Assembly (NCBI GenBank): GCA_963681505.1
Contig: OY811990.1
Span: forward strand, 4,442,891-4,506,890
DNA: 64,000 nt
From: Eunapius fragilis
Taxonomy: Eukaryota; Porifera; Demospongiae; Spongillida; Spongillidae
Reading direction: 5' to 3'
The translations under genes were made by a program, and so were the position numbers. The first letter of the stretch is position 1. Each line of letters begins with the position of its first letter. Shown piece after piece: positions 46,773 to 58,735 of this stretch. The notes under the pieces are model-generated. The model did not search any database, was not told the DNA's origin, and saw only the letters and a list, made by a program, of their open reading frames with translations.

Positions 46773-47519
46773 CTAAAAATCAGCAGGACGTGGTTTTACT
46801 GTTGAACAAATGAGAGAGAATACAAGCGTCACGAAGAATGTCTCCTCACGGGTACATGCTATATACTTACAATCCGCACAATCTTCCTCACCACCCTTGA
46901 GTGGAATGCAGATCACTGCATCCGTTTCCACTGTAGTAATGTAACGATAGCAAAAAAACGTCTCACGAAGAGCATGCGTGCAGAGCACGCGAGATCACAA
47001 TTGTATAATACTTACCAGACGGGTCTTTGCACGTAGTGTAGTCAACGTTGGTGCGCACACACTGTTCACCTGATGGCTCTACACACACTTTGCCAAAAAC
47101 GTCGGGAAAATTATTTTCGAAATATCTCCGGGTGTTTCCCGTCATAGTCTCGCAATCGGTGGCACTCTTGCTGCACGCAGCTACATCCTTACTGCTACAG
47201 ACACGCCCATCTATCGCGGAAGGCTTCACTTAAAATAAACTGTATCGTTTCGTTTACGCATACCTTTCTTAAGACAGAAAATGAAGTCAGCACCATTATA
47301 ACGGCCTTTCTTCGGAACCGACAATGACAAAGCACATTCATAACCTTCGGCGTTGAGCACAGCTACAAAAATGTATCATAAGCAAATGTGATAATATATT
47401 CCAAAGCTCTTTATTTACTCACCTGATCTCTTGCCAATACCGACACCGCCGTGTACAGAACCTGCTGCGGCCGTAGATACCGCGGCAACTAAAACGAGAA
47501 AGGATAATTCGAAATTCAT
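46773..47519 (-). CDS. Secreted 10-cysteine protein, copy B
   Basis: Five minus-strand exons (47423-47519, 47264-47362, 47016-47228, 46871-46930, 46773-46798), all joined by GT-AG phase-1 introns, give 164 residues. Residues 1-19 or so are a signal peptide (MNFELSFLVLVAAVSTAAAG). The mature part starts with a Gly-rich stretch ending GKRS, a possible dibasic cleavage site. Exon 2 has two cysteines (GYECALSLSV, FIFCLKK), exon 3 six (GRVCSSKDVAACSKSATDC, GKVC, EQC, TTC) and exon 4 two (AVICIPLKG, EEDCAD). The end is LKPRPADF. Ten cysteines suggest five disulfides. I do not recognise the family. Copies C and D preserve all cysteines. Function unknown; likely a secreted effector, matrix or toxin-like protein (inference only). 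Confidence 0.8.
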
Positions 47520-47979
47520 CGTGTAACTTTTCCAAATCCTTTAGTTCTTCTGCTTGTGCAAAAGGCAGTGCACGAGATTTAAATACCACTGAAGCGTACA
47601 AATGCATGCGACGAAAGAAATAAGAATTTGGAGTGGGGAAGGAAGAAAAAGGTATATTCCATTTGAGAACATGGCCAGCAATTGCGGACACGAATTATTT
47701 GAATTCCGTAGTACCTGGCCATCATCACCTCTTCCCACAAAGGTAAGGTGCTTACAGAGCTATTCAGCATGCAGGCTGAACTTCACCCTAGTTCGGGCTG
47801 TGGCTAGAGCCTTGTTGGCAAGATGTGCTCCCTCCCTTGGCCTCCAGGATATTGTTTGAATTTTTCTATGTAATGTGTTGTTTACGTATATTTGTGAAGT
47901 ATTTGTATTGCGCGGGCATACAATAGAGGTTACGTATATATATTATTAAAATTAATCCTATACATGTATTATAAATCGC

Positions 47980-49247
47980 GTAATAAAACTATTGTACATG
48001 GCATCCATGGGTAATTTCTATCAATCGCGCACAGCTTAGTACCAAAGACTTGGAGTAGAGCACTCAAACCTAAATGAGATACAGGGACAAATAGCACATA
48101 TTTGTTTTATCTTCTGTTCTGTAAAAATGTGCGCCCATCCCTTTCAAAACGGAGTTTGTGTTTATTGCACACATTTAATGGAATAAATGACGTTGATCAT
48201 CCCCCCCCCCCCTCCCTAGCTACTTAACCGCGTTGACGATATTTTAAGGAGCTCAAAGCGGATTCTAAAGCCAGAGCTATTAGCGTATTTACACATGTAA
48301 CTAGCATATATATGTCATGTGCACATCTGTATTTCTAGATTCAAGTATGAGAATTCTAGTACCCTTTCAAACCATACATTATAAAAATTATTTTAAATGA
48401 ACATATACGTTATATCGTTGACCAAGAAAACTTTGTTACCTGTCATGTAACATACGCCAGCATATGTACGCGGCCGCGCATACACGCGTGCCAGTGGAGT
48501 ATGTTGTAGCATAGATTATGGTTCGAACGTGCATATGCGCATGTTTCCTTGGTACGTACATGTGTCAGAAATGTTATCCCTGGTTGTGTTACGATCAACT
48601 ATATATATGAGTAACACACTGCTGCAACCGTCATCACCTGGCTAGCTTTTATATATAGAGAGAGCTAGGTAACGCAGTGGCGTAGCGAGGGGGGGATGGG
48701 GGGGGGGGGGGGGGGGGGGGGGGAGGGGGGGGGCAGGGGGGTATATATGTCCCCGGGCGCGGGCGCCAAAATAGACAATTTGCACAGATAATTATCGCGC
48801 TAACGCGAACGGGCCCGCGGGCTCATCTTAACAAACAGTTTTAATTTTATTTCTAACCACCGACATTGAAGATACGGTATCCAATCGTCACCTCCATAAT
48901 CTGTTGAATAAACCCACAGTTCACTCCTTTGGGTGAGCTTTGCATACCCCCTTACTGGGATGATCAAGGCCCGGCATATCCCTTCCGCCCGTGCGGCTGC
49001 CTACCAACCCTCGCTGCAAAATCATAGATTCGCCCCTTTATTTGTAAGGGGGGGGGGGGGGGGGGGGGGTGGGGGGGGGGCGCATTTGTTCCCGGGCGAC
49101 ACTACGCCACTGAGGTAACGAATGGTATCACTATTATGCGTAGAAAATTTACATCGGCGTCGGAACCGGTCCGGCAGGTCCGGCGGCCGCCGGACCGATA
49201 TTTCCTAAAAAAATAAATAATATGAACAAGGGCATAGGTAAGTAATA
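47980..49247. repeat. Segmental duplication block, copy 2
   Basis: Colinear with 42719-43971, a few percent diverged at most by eye. Confidence 0.88.
48675..49112. mobile_element. hAT MITE (CAGTGGCGTAGC family), copy 2
   Basis: Same ends and the same flanking AGGTAACG as copy 1, so it was duplicated together with its flanks and is not an independent insertion. Confidence 0.9.
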
Positions 49248-49662
49248 CAGTAGCAGCTCGCACATTGCGAAAAGTAACAGCTCGCACATTGCGAAAATAA
49301 GCCCTATTCATTGTGATGTTAGGCCAGGGTTAGTGTTCTTTGCGTGACCCAATAGATCGCTGCAACCCACCGCTAATGAGATTCACGCGGCCCAGGAACT
49401 CATTAGATGGTAGTGTATGTAAACCACCCACCTGTTGATCATCCCAGAAATTTAAAAAAAAAATAATATGTACTTTAACCCTTTAGCTGAGGAGAAAAAC
49501 ACCTGATGAGATTCCTGGGCCGCGTGAATCTCATTAGCGGTGGGTTGCAGCGATCGATTGGGTCACGTAAAGAACACTAACCCTGGCCTAACATCACAAT
49601 GAATAGGGCTTATTTTCGCAATGTGCGAGCTGTTACTTTTCGCAATGTGCGAGCCGCTACTG
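49248..49662. mobile_element. Foldback MITE with TA ends, copy 2
   Basis: Same element as 43972-44385, but its right flank is no longer the TAAGGGCATG of copy 1. It joins the inside of a palindromic MITE. Confidence 0.9.
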
Positions 49663-49711
49663 TATCCCACCAACTTTCTCGTAGAGAATGTTTTTATTTA
49701 CTTGTTTATAC
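49663..49711. mobile_element. Right-end scrap of the palindromic MITE
   Basis: TATCCCACCAACTTTCTCGT plus AGAGAATGTTTTTATTTACTTGT, identical to the right end at 45800-45841, and followed by the same downstream sequence. Confidence 0.88.
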
Positions 49712-50636
49712 ATGAATGGTATTATAACGGTTGTGTGTGTACGCATGACTACACACTTGGCGTCCAAAGAGTTAAAGACGAGACCGGTGATATGGATTGG
49801 AAAACTCTCGTGCGATCATTACCCCGAGTTCGAGCACTTAACGCCGCGTGCGAGCTAGTCATTTTAGTGAAATTTCTTGCATTAATAATGCACAACTGGC
49901 AAAACTTCTGGGGCGAATCCCCAGACCCAGATCGGAAAGTATCTGCAGCGATCCCCATTCCGTTTCAGCTATCTGGTGCTTTATCCTATTTTAGAATACA
50001 GTACAGCTATCTTTTACGTCATGGGTTGCAGTAGCTAATTGACCGTCAGTGACCGGATAATATTTTTTACGGTCAGCCGTAAAATTCTGACGGTCACCGT
50101 ACTCTGACGGCTCAGACGGCCTAACACATTGACGGCCCGCGGCCGATGGCGGTCAGCACAAAATTTGGCAAATTTTGGCGCTACCGGACGGCCAAGGCTG
50201 GCCGCGGCAATACTGTCTGTAACTACTTGATGCAGAAGATAGAGATCAAGTGCTTGCATCGTTCAGCACCAATAGCTGATTCGACATGGCAGCATGCGGG
50301 CACAGCTTAAACCAACGTGGTCGGAGTACCCCTCACTTTCTCGCCTCAGTATATACTGTAATACGTTGCCTCTCTTTCTTTAATTTAATTTTTCGGTTTT
50401 GGTATGACACCTTTCTATTGCGGTTCATAGTATTGTTACCCCATCTAGCGCGTAGTAATTATTACGCGAAACGTATATATCTCAGACAGGATATTGCGTG
50501 TTACAGATTGCATTGCATCAAACCAAGCTGCTATAGTATATAGTTATTATTCAAATTCTGCATTCAAACTGATATGCTACATCTAGCTAGACTACGTGTA
50601 TATATGTTACTGTTCAGAGATCCAAGCGTTCGGAGA

Positions 50637-51389
50637 CTAAAAATCAGCAGGACGTGGTTTTACTGTTGAACAAATGAGAGAGAATACAAGCGTCACGAAG
50701 AATGTCTCCTCACGGGTACATGCTATATATACTTACAATCCGCACAATCTTCCTCACCACCCTTGAGTGGAATGCAGATCACTGCATCCGTTTCCACTGT
50801 AGTAATGTAACGATATATAGCAAAATAACGTCTCACGAAGAGCATGCGGGCAGAGCACGCGAGATCACACTTGTATAATACTTACCAGACGGGTCTTTGC
50901 ACGTAGTGTAGTCAACGTTGGTGCGCACACACTGTTCACCTGATGGCTCTACACACACTTTGCCAAAAACGTCGGGAAAATTATTTTCGAAAAATCTCCG
51001 GGTGTTTCCCGTCAAAGTCTCGCAATCGGTGGCACTCTTGCTGCACGCAGCTACATCCTTACTGCTACAGACACGCCCATCTATCGCGGAAGGCTTCACT
51101 TAAAATAAACTGTATCGTTTCGTTTACGCATACCTTTCTTAAGACAGAAAATGAAGTCAGCACCATTATAACGGCCTTTCTTCGGAACCGACAATGACAA
51201 AGCACATTCATAACCTTCGGCGTTGAGCACAGCTACATAAATGTATCATAAACAAATGTGATAATATATTCCAAAGCTCTTTTTTTACTCACCTGATCTC
51301 TTGCCAATACCGGCACCGAAGTGTACATAACCTGCTGCGGCCGTAGATACCGCGGCAACTAAAACGAGGAAAGCTAATTCGAAATTCAT
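50637..51389 (-). CDS. Secreted 10-cysteine protein, copy C
   Basis: Five minus-strand exons (51293-51389, 51134-51232, 50886-51098, 50737-50796, 50637-50662) give 164 residues with phase-1 GT-AG introns throughout. The signal peptide reads MNFELAFLVLVAAVSTAAAG. Exon 1 differs from copy B after the signal peptide (YVHFGAGIGKRS), while exons 2-5 are nearly identical, including all ten cysteines. No stop or frameshift. A TATA box lies 58 bp before the ATG. Copy C is about 3.86 kb from copy B, which sets the tandem period. Confidence 0.82.
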
Positions 51390-51446
51390 CGTGTAACTTC
51401 TCCAAAACCTTTAGTTCTTCTGCCTGTGCAAAAGGCAGTGCACGAG

Positions 51447-51455
51447 ATTTATATA
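51447..51455 (-). promoter_or_regulatory. TATA box of copy C
   Basis: TATATAAAT on the minus strand, 58 bp upstream of the start codon, the same spacing as in copy D. Copies A and B have TATTTAAAT at this place. Confidence 0.55.
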
Positions 51456-51834
51456 CCACTGAAGCGAACACAATAATGCATGCGACGAAACAAATAAGAA
51501 TTTGGAGTGGGGAAGGAAGAAAAAGGTATTCCATTTGAGAACATGGCCAGCAATTGCGGACACGAATTATTTGAATTCCGTAATACCTGGCCATCATCAC
51601 CTCTTCCCACAAAGGTAAGGTGCTCACAGAGCTATACAGCAGGCTGAACTTCACCCTAGTTCGGGCTGTGGCTAGAGCCTTGTTGGCAAGATGTGCTCCC
51701 TCCCTTGGCCTCCAGGATATTGTTTGAATTTTTCTATGTAATGTGTTGTTTACGTATATTTGTGAAGTATTTGTATTGCGCGGGTATACAATAGAGGTTA
51801 CGTATGTATTATTAAAATTAATCGTATACATATC

Positions 51835-53713
51835 GCGTAATAAAACTATTGTACATGGCATCCATGGGTAATCTCTATCAACCGCGCACAGCTTAGTACC
51901 AAAGACTTGGAGTAGAGCACTCAAACCTAAATAAGATACAGGGACAAATAGCACATATTTGTTATATCTTCTGTTCTGTAAAAATGTGCGCCCATCCTTT
52001 TCAAAACGGAGTTTGTGTTTATTGCACACATTTAATGGAATAAATGACGTTATTGATTCCCCCCTCCCTAGCTATTTAACCGCGTTGACGTTATATTGAG
52101 GATCTCAAATCGGATTCTAAAGCCAGAGCTATTAGCGTATTTACACATGCAACTAGCATATATATGTCATGTGCACATCTATATTTCTAGATTCAATTTA
52201 AGTATGATAATTCTAGTACCCTTTCAAACCATACATTACAAAAATTATTTTAAATGAACATATACGTTATAACGTTGACCAAGAAAACTTTGTTACCTGT
52301 CATATAACATACGCCAGGCTAGGGCAGCATATGTACGCGGCCGCGCATACACGCGTGCCAGTGGAGTATGTTGTAACATAGATTATGGTTCGAACGTGCA
52401 TATGCGCATGTTTCCTTGGTACGTACATGTGTCAGAAATGTTATCCCTGCGATCAACTATATATATGAGTAACACACTGCTGCAACCGTCATCACCTGGC
52501 TAGCTTTTATATAGAGAGCTCAGTGGCGGATCCAGGGGGGGGGGGGGGGGGGGGGGGCGGAAGGGGTGTACGTCCCCCCTAACAAGCCGAACCAAAATAT
52601 GGATTTTATTATTGAGAAACAGATTGCAATGCGCCGCTAATCGGAGGCCAAGCCACCACTGAATACAAGTATTGATTGATCAGTGTACATGCCAGTAGAC
52701 AAATTAGGTAGGCGCCAGCTGTACGCGTTGGCCCGTTTTTTGTTATCTCTTTCAACGACTGTCACTTGCGGCGCGCTCGTCATCAACCGTCAGAAAGCGT
52801 GAGTAACTTGAAAAATATCGAATCGACAATCAACATTGCATGAGATATTCTCGAAGAAAAAGAGCTGGAATGAATAGTCATTACAATATACGAAACATCT
52901 TAACAGACCGAATTAGACTGACGAGCGCACTATGGTTTAGAATTGGATATCGAGAGTATTAGAGATCCAAGAAAATGCTATTGCTCAACCCACTGGCATA
53001 AAGCCAATCATTAGTTATACACATTTTCAATGACTTTCTGTTTCTCTTTTTAAAAAATGCGTATGCGCTTGCGCAGTTTGCGTCCGCTGTTCATGTTTCG
53101 ATTTGGTACGGTGGAAAAAGTATGAGAAATTCTTATCCTTCTGAAGCTTAATAATGCAAAACTTGAAAAGCTTCTGGGGCTTTGCCCCAGACCCCCAATG
53201 AGGGAGCTTACAACGCTCCCCCATACCCCCTAGCTGGAGCGGGAGGGGGCAAAACCCCCTCCCGCACCCACCCCCTTTTGTATCCTTTGCTTAATACGCC
53301 CCCCCCCTAACTGACAATTCTGGATCCGCCACTGGAGCTAGGTAACGCAGTGGCGTAGCGAGGGGGGGTGGGGGGACATATGTCCCCGGGCGCGGGCGCC
53401 AAAATAGACAATTTGCACAGATAATTATCGTGCTAACGCGAACGGGCCCGCGGGCACATCTTTTGTCTTGTTAACAAACAGTTTTAAATTTATTTCTAAC
53501 CACCGACATTGAAGATACGGTATCCAATCGTCACCTCCATAATCTGTTGAATAAACCCACAGTTCACTCCTTTGGGTGAGCTTTGCATACCCCCTTACTG
53601 GGATGATCGAGGCCCGGCATATCCCTTCCGCCCTTGCGGCTGCCTACCAACCCTCGCTGCAAAATCATAGATTCGCCCCTGGGGGGGGGGGGGGGGGGGG
53701 GGGGAAGGGGGCG
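51835..53713. repeat. Segmental duplication block, copy 3 (left part)
   Basis: Colinear with copies 1 and 2, but interrupted by a hAT-like element (52521-53334) and by the Ginger1 transposon. The block resumes at 57699. Confidence 0.88.
52521..53334. mobile_element. hAT-like MITE, 814 bp, 5-bp target duplication
   Basis: Ends CAGTGGCGGATCCAGG and TTCTGGATCCGCCACTG, flanked by GAGCT (52516-52520 and 53335-53339). The empty site AGAGAGCTAGGTAACG is intact in block copies 1 and 2. Contains the hairpin CTTCTGGGGCTTTGCCCCAG. No transposase. Confidence 0.93.
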
Positions 53714-56700
53714 TGTCACGAAATATTTGGTCCGGGTCAAAATTTGGTCCGGCCGGACAAAATATGCCAGCATATTTGGTCCGCCCCCGCCACAAACGGT
53801 CCTACCCGAAGCGCATGCGTTTAGAAGTGTGAAAGCACGTGTAGCTGCATCAGAAACTGCTAGAGAGATGTGTGCGGATGAAAATGAAGATCTGGTCGAA
53901 AAGGCATGTCTCTACTTGTTTGATGGGAGGTATCCTGAGTGTAGTACCAGCAACGAAAAAAGAGTCATCAGAAGAAAGGCTGCAACACTTACTTTGAGAG
54001 ATGGAGAGGTCTTCTACAAAAAAACCAAAAAGAATTCGACTGGGCAAAAGGTAAATGTACACATTGCGCGCTCTGTATGCATGCATGCATTGATGACTTC
54101 GATCAAACAGGAGGTATTTGAAGTCAGATACGTTCGCAGCAGCGAGGAAAGGTGCCGCATCTTGAAGGCATGCCATGTGGATCTAACATCTGGGCACATG
54201 GGTGTCAAGCGTACTTCCCATCGCGTTTTGGAGCGGTTTTTTTGGAAAGGTGTAATAAAGGATATAGAAATTATGGTAAGTGTTGAATAATATATCTCAT
54301 TTCTCATTACATGTATATGTTTCTTACACAGATCTCTACCTGTGACCTCTGTCAAAGAAATAGCCAGAAACTGTCCATTGCAACACCAGAATTATTTCCA
54401 GTTCCAGTCCATTCACCCTGGCATCACGTGGGCATTGATTTTGTTGGCCCTATTTCACCTAAGACCACCTCGGGAAATAGTTACATTCTTACCCTATGTG
54501 ATTATTTCACAAAATGGATAGAAGCTGTTGCTCTTCCAACCAAAGAAGCCTCAGGAATAGCTAGCTCACTGTTTAAGGTATATACGTGATGCTAATTATA
54601 TATTCATTTCCCCAATACTTGTGTACTTGGTAGATATTTATGAAGATGGGGCTACCAGCTGTGATCACTACTGATCAAGGAAGTGAATTCAAGAACCAGC
54701 TCAATGATGAAATGATGAAGATTCTGAACATAAGGCACCATCTGATAACTGCATATCATCCTCAGGTAGACAAAATCAAGGGGGGGGGGGGGGGGGGATG
54801 TAGTACTTAGAATTGATATATCAGTACAAAAATGCAATTCAAACCTGTTGATATCAGTTGACACCACACACTATTTCATTAAAGATCTTTGTGTCTAATG
54901 TTTTGGGAATTGAGAAAAGCAATATCAGCAGCTTTTAGACATTTTAATTTGACTGATTTTGGTGTGTACATAACTAATCATTCTACTGATAAAATTTACA
55001 GGGTGTTTCAAAATCAACTATAATTAAATATTAATGCTAAAATTCCTATCAGCAAAGAAAGACATGCTAATAGATAATTAACTGAAAAGGTCAAAATGAT
55101 TCAAACCTCAAAATCTCCTCCTAAATAAGTGAAATCAAAAAACCAATGTGTTGATAACTATATGGTTTGAATTTATTAGTCGACTATATAGATGGCAATT
55201 ATTAAACTTAAACGAACACTATTAAACTTATAATAGAGTAATCTAATATGATGTCAGGAAGTATAATTGCTGTTAGTTATTTTAAATTTGTTTGATAGTA
55301 ATAATTACTGTATATACATGTAAACTTGGGTATTTTGGGCATGCTCAATAATAGAATGTTATCAGCAATTATAAGTTAAACTGCTCATTGGAGTAAATTT
55401 ATGAAACACCTCAGTAACTAAATGAATAACAATGCTATACTGCTTCTGGTCTACAGAGCAATGGGTTAGTTGAGAGATTTAATCAGTCTCTACAAAATAT
55501 GCTTCGCAAGACCATACAAGAAAAGAAAGAGCAATGGGATGATTATTTGGACACTTGCTCATTTGCTTACAACACTTCAAAACACGAATCAACAAAATTT
55601 ACTCCGTTTGAGATTATGTTTGGTCGCAAAGCCATCCTTCCTCTTGATCTTGATGCTGGTGTACATCAAGGGTCATGCAATGAAGCTGAAGTGACCATAT
55701 GTTCTCAGGAAACCGAAATTCAGCAGAAAGAGTCACAGCACAAAGCAATACTGGAGGAAGTGCAGAAAAACATTATTTCTGCTCAGAAGAAACAGAAGGA
55801 GCAGTATGATAAAAAACACAGTAAGGCAGTCTTTTACTGTGTAGGCACACAAGTCCTGAAGAAAGACTTCAGAAAGAAGAAAAGAAAAGGAGGCAAACTA
55901 GATTTCCCATGGGTTGGACCTTATTTGATCACAAGAAGTCTAGGAAAAGGTTTTTATGAGCTACAATCATGTGGAAAAGGTCCTGTCACCACGATTCCAA
56001 GAGTTAGCCATGTTCATATTAAAGTGTACAAGTCATTGTTCTGTTCACCTTCAAGAAGACTTCAGCCACCATCAGCCTCCAATGAATCACATTCAAATTC
56101 ACCTGCATTAGGTGCTTCTCCTTCACGCTCAGCTGTGTCTCTGTCACCTACAAAGGATGAGACTACATTAGGTGCTTCTCCTTCACGATCAGCTGTGTCT
56201 CTGTATCCTACAAAGGATGAGACTACATTAGGTGCTTCTCCTTCACGATCAGCTGTGACTCTGTCACCTGCAAAGGATGAGACTACATTTGCTCTTTCTC
56301 CTACTGCAAAGGATTTAGCATCTGCTGTACTGCAAGAAAGTAATCACACAAGTAAACTTCAGTATCCATCGCTACTCTCAGAGAAGCCAAAGCTTCTGAC
56401 ACCTACTCCAGAATTTTTTCCTAAGGGAGATGGGACTAGATCTAAACTAGAGTGCAATACCAAAACTAAGCTTGTCGCTAAACTGATGCGACAAAACAGT
56501 AAAAAGATGACTGTACCATGTCGACCAGCAATTGAAGTTGAAAGCTACGTTCCTCTTGCTCAAAATGAAGTCCAACACTGGGTACCAGGGTTGACAACAG
56601 AAGATAAGAAAATGATTAAAAGTGGTGGGTGGCTAAGTGATGAGATTGTAGATGCTGGTCAGAAACTACTGAAATCAATGTATCCTCATATACAAGGGCT

Positions 56701-57698
56701 TCAAGAGGTTGCACTGGGTATGGTTTTGTCATATAGCATTGCAAAAAGTGAGTTCATTCAGATTATGAACACTGGAAAACACCATTGGGTAACAGTTTCA
56801 AACATTAACTGCAATTATGAAGAGATACGTGTCTACGATTGTGCATCAGGTGGTCCAACTAGTTCCCTATTAAACCAGATTGCAAGCATTATTTGCACTC
56901 CCAAAGACATTATCAAACTTACCTACATGGATGTGCAAATGCAGCAAGGTTGTGATGACTGTGGACTATTTGCAATAGCATTTGCTACTTCGTTGGCTAG
57001 AGGAGAACAACCAGGTAGCTTCTTCTATGAACAAAAGGCAATGAGGAAGCACTTAATTGAAAGCCTTGAGAAGCAAACTATTACTGCATTTCCAATACAA
57101 AAGATAAGACGCCATGGATCCAAAGTGAGGCACTCATCAAATGTACCAATACATTGTGTTTGCAGATTGCCAAAATTGGAAGGAATTAAAATGATTGAGT
57201 GTAGTTATTGTGGAACATGGTATCATATTGACTTATGCGTGTCAGTATCTTCAGATTCCCAACAGCCACATACAAAGTGGGCTTGTGTGAAATGCAAAAG
57301 TTGGACTGAGAATTAGTGCTGTTTCTTTGTCAACGATTGTCAATGATTTAGACTAAGTGTGCTTGTCCAATTAATTGTGTTATCATGTTTTCAGTCACTT
57401 TTATGAAGAAATGTATGCAAATATTTTTTTAATTGGGAACATTTCGTCCCGGACAAATATCGCTGCTAAATTTGGTCCGGGACCAAATATGGCTGCCATA
57501 TTTGGTCCTACCGGACAGAATATGGATGCGACATTTGGTCCTCGGGCGGACATAATATGGCATGGTAGGACCGAATATGGCAGCCACATTCTGTCCGGTA
57601 GGACCAAATATGGCAGCCATATTTGGTCCCGGACCAAATTTGGCAGCCATAATCGGTCCGCCGGACAATTTTTAGGTAGGACATTTTGTGCCGTGACA
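53714..57698 (+). mobile_element. Complete Ginger1-type DNA transposon
   Basis: 3985 bp. Ends TGTCACG and CGTGACA, with the 4-bp target duplication GGCG (53710-53713 and 57699-57702). The empty site is seen in block copies 1 and 2 and in the inverted copy near 60134. Subterminal arrays of GGACCAAATATGGCAGCC-type palindromes lie at 53721-53800 and 57446-57690. It carries one multi-exon gene with every expected domain. Ginger elements (Bao et al. family) use gypsy-like integrases as cut-and-paste transposases and make 4-bp duplications. Confidence 0.95.
53868..57316 (+). CDS. Ginger1 transposase: integrase + GPY/F + Ulp1 protease + PHD finger
   Basis: Exons 53868-54050, 54111-54275, 54332-54577, 54634-54765 and 55457-57316, all phase 0 with GT-AG introns, give 861 residues. 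The 60-bp first intron has no stop and could be retained. A zinc-binding HHCC domain (H83, H90, C120, C123) precedes an integrase core with an intact DD35E triad: D152 (GIDFVGP), D212 (TTDQGSEF) and E248 (NGLVERFNQ). A GPY/F domain lies near 394 (PWVGPYLI). Residues about 461-520 hold three 22-residue repeats beginning LGASPSRSAVSL. A Ulp1/C48 cysteine-protease domain follows (about 617-793) with H684 (HHWV), D702 (VYDC) and C745 (QQGCDDCG). A C4HC3 PHD finger closes the protein (about 808-859). No stops or frameshifts, so it is probably active or very young. The start may lie further upstream in frame. Confidence 0.93.
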
Positions 57699-57732
57699 GG
57701 CGCATTTGTTCCCGGGCGACACTACGCCACTG

Positions 57733-58735
57733 AGGTAACGAATGGTATCACTATTATGCGTAAAGAATTTACATCGGCGTCGGAACCGGTCCGGCAGGTC
57801 CGGCGGCCGCCGGACCAATTTTTTCTAAACAAATAAATAATATGAATAAGGGCATAGGTAAGTAATAAGGGCATGTATGGGTATCGATAAATATTCAAAA
57901 CGTCACAGCAATTGTTTTTATTTGCCATTCTGGGGGCGCATTTCACTACAATTAAATTGTTTGGGCAAGCATCGAATTAACTTTAACTGTTTGAACGCCA
58001 ATTGCATATATACATGCATGTTCACACAACCATGCATTGCTGTGTTGTGTTGTGACTATAGAATCACTTTGAATACCATTGTCCATACACACAATACTGA
58101 CTTGCATGCATGTAACCTCTTAATCATAAAAATGTTTGAGCATTTGTGGTCTCAGTTTGTTTGTCCATTACAACCTACTGGCACCTTCTGTTGCTATACT
58201 ACCCATGATATGAACCAGGCAAAGGAGGGAAGTGAACTGGCAATTTAAGCACTAGTGATGGTCAATTAGTTACACATTCATAGCTGTTAATAGGGAAGAA
58301 ATAAAATGCAGTCATCTGAATAATGGTGTTCATTAGTAGGTGTAAGAAGGAGCTTAGTTACCTTGTACATGTACTTATAAGGGTACAAGTGCAGCAAGCA
58401 TTTGCATGCATCATGGAATTGTGAATGATCAGCACATTTTTATGTAATTCCCATGTAAGATCTAATTTATACATGAATGGTATTATAACGGTTGTGTGTG
58501 TACGCATGACTACACACTTGGCGTCCAAAGAGTTAAAGACTAGACCGGTGATATGGATTGGAAACCTCTCACGTGATCATTGCCCCGAGTTCGAGCACTT
58601 AACGCCGCGTGCGAGCTAGTCATTTTAGTGAAATTTCTTGCATTAATAATGCACAACTGGCAAAACTTCTGGGGCGAAACCCCAGACCCAGATCGGAAAG
58701 CATCTGCAGCGCTCCCCATTCTGTTAGCTGTGGGA
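57733..58735. repeat. Segmental duplication block, copy 3 (right part), truncated
   Basis: Matches 43837-43971 and 44388-44960, without the TA-flanked foldback MITE. It then matches the start of the gene unit (45842-46090; TTATACATGAATGGTATTAT) and stops abruptly near 58735, so a fourth forward gene copy is missing here. Confidence 0.88.

Larger units (their letters stand above)
53348..57732. mobile_element. hAT MITE (CAGTGGCGTAGC family), copy 3, split by Ginger1
   Basis: Left part 53348-53713, right part 57699-57732, with the family ends and AGGTAACG flanks. The interior is interrupted by the 3985-bp Ginger1 element. Confidence 0.92.

Noticed and set aside
35485-50543. An 85-codon frame starting MAACGHSLNQRGRG at 35485, 46422 and 50286
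   Set aside because: It is conserved only because the whole DNA block is duplicated. In the inverted copy the start is changed, and the frame lies 3' of the secreted-protein genes without splice or domain support.
51289-52029. 246-codon minus-strand frame overlapping exon 1 of copy C
   Set aside because: It reads exon 1 in another frame together with promoter and block sequence. The spliced gene with signal peptide is better supported.
55001-55412. Possible MITE in intron 4 of Ginger1 (GGGTGTTTCA and TGAAACACCT)
   Set aside because: The inverted ends are only about 10 bp and no target duplication could be fixed, so it was not listed.
57375-57836. Frames at the right end of Ginger1 reading GPGPNMAAIFGPTG repeats
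   Set aside because: Translation of the subterminal palindromic motif array on both strands, after the stop codon of the transposase.
45928-58735. Frame starting MDWKTLVRSLPRVRALNAA, seen at 45928, within 49621-50034 and near 58552
   Set aside because: Part of the duplicated flank containing a CTTCTGGGGCGAATCCCCAG hairpin of transposon type. No independent evidence of coding.
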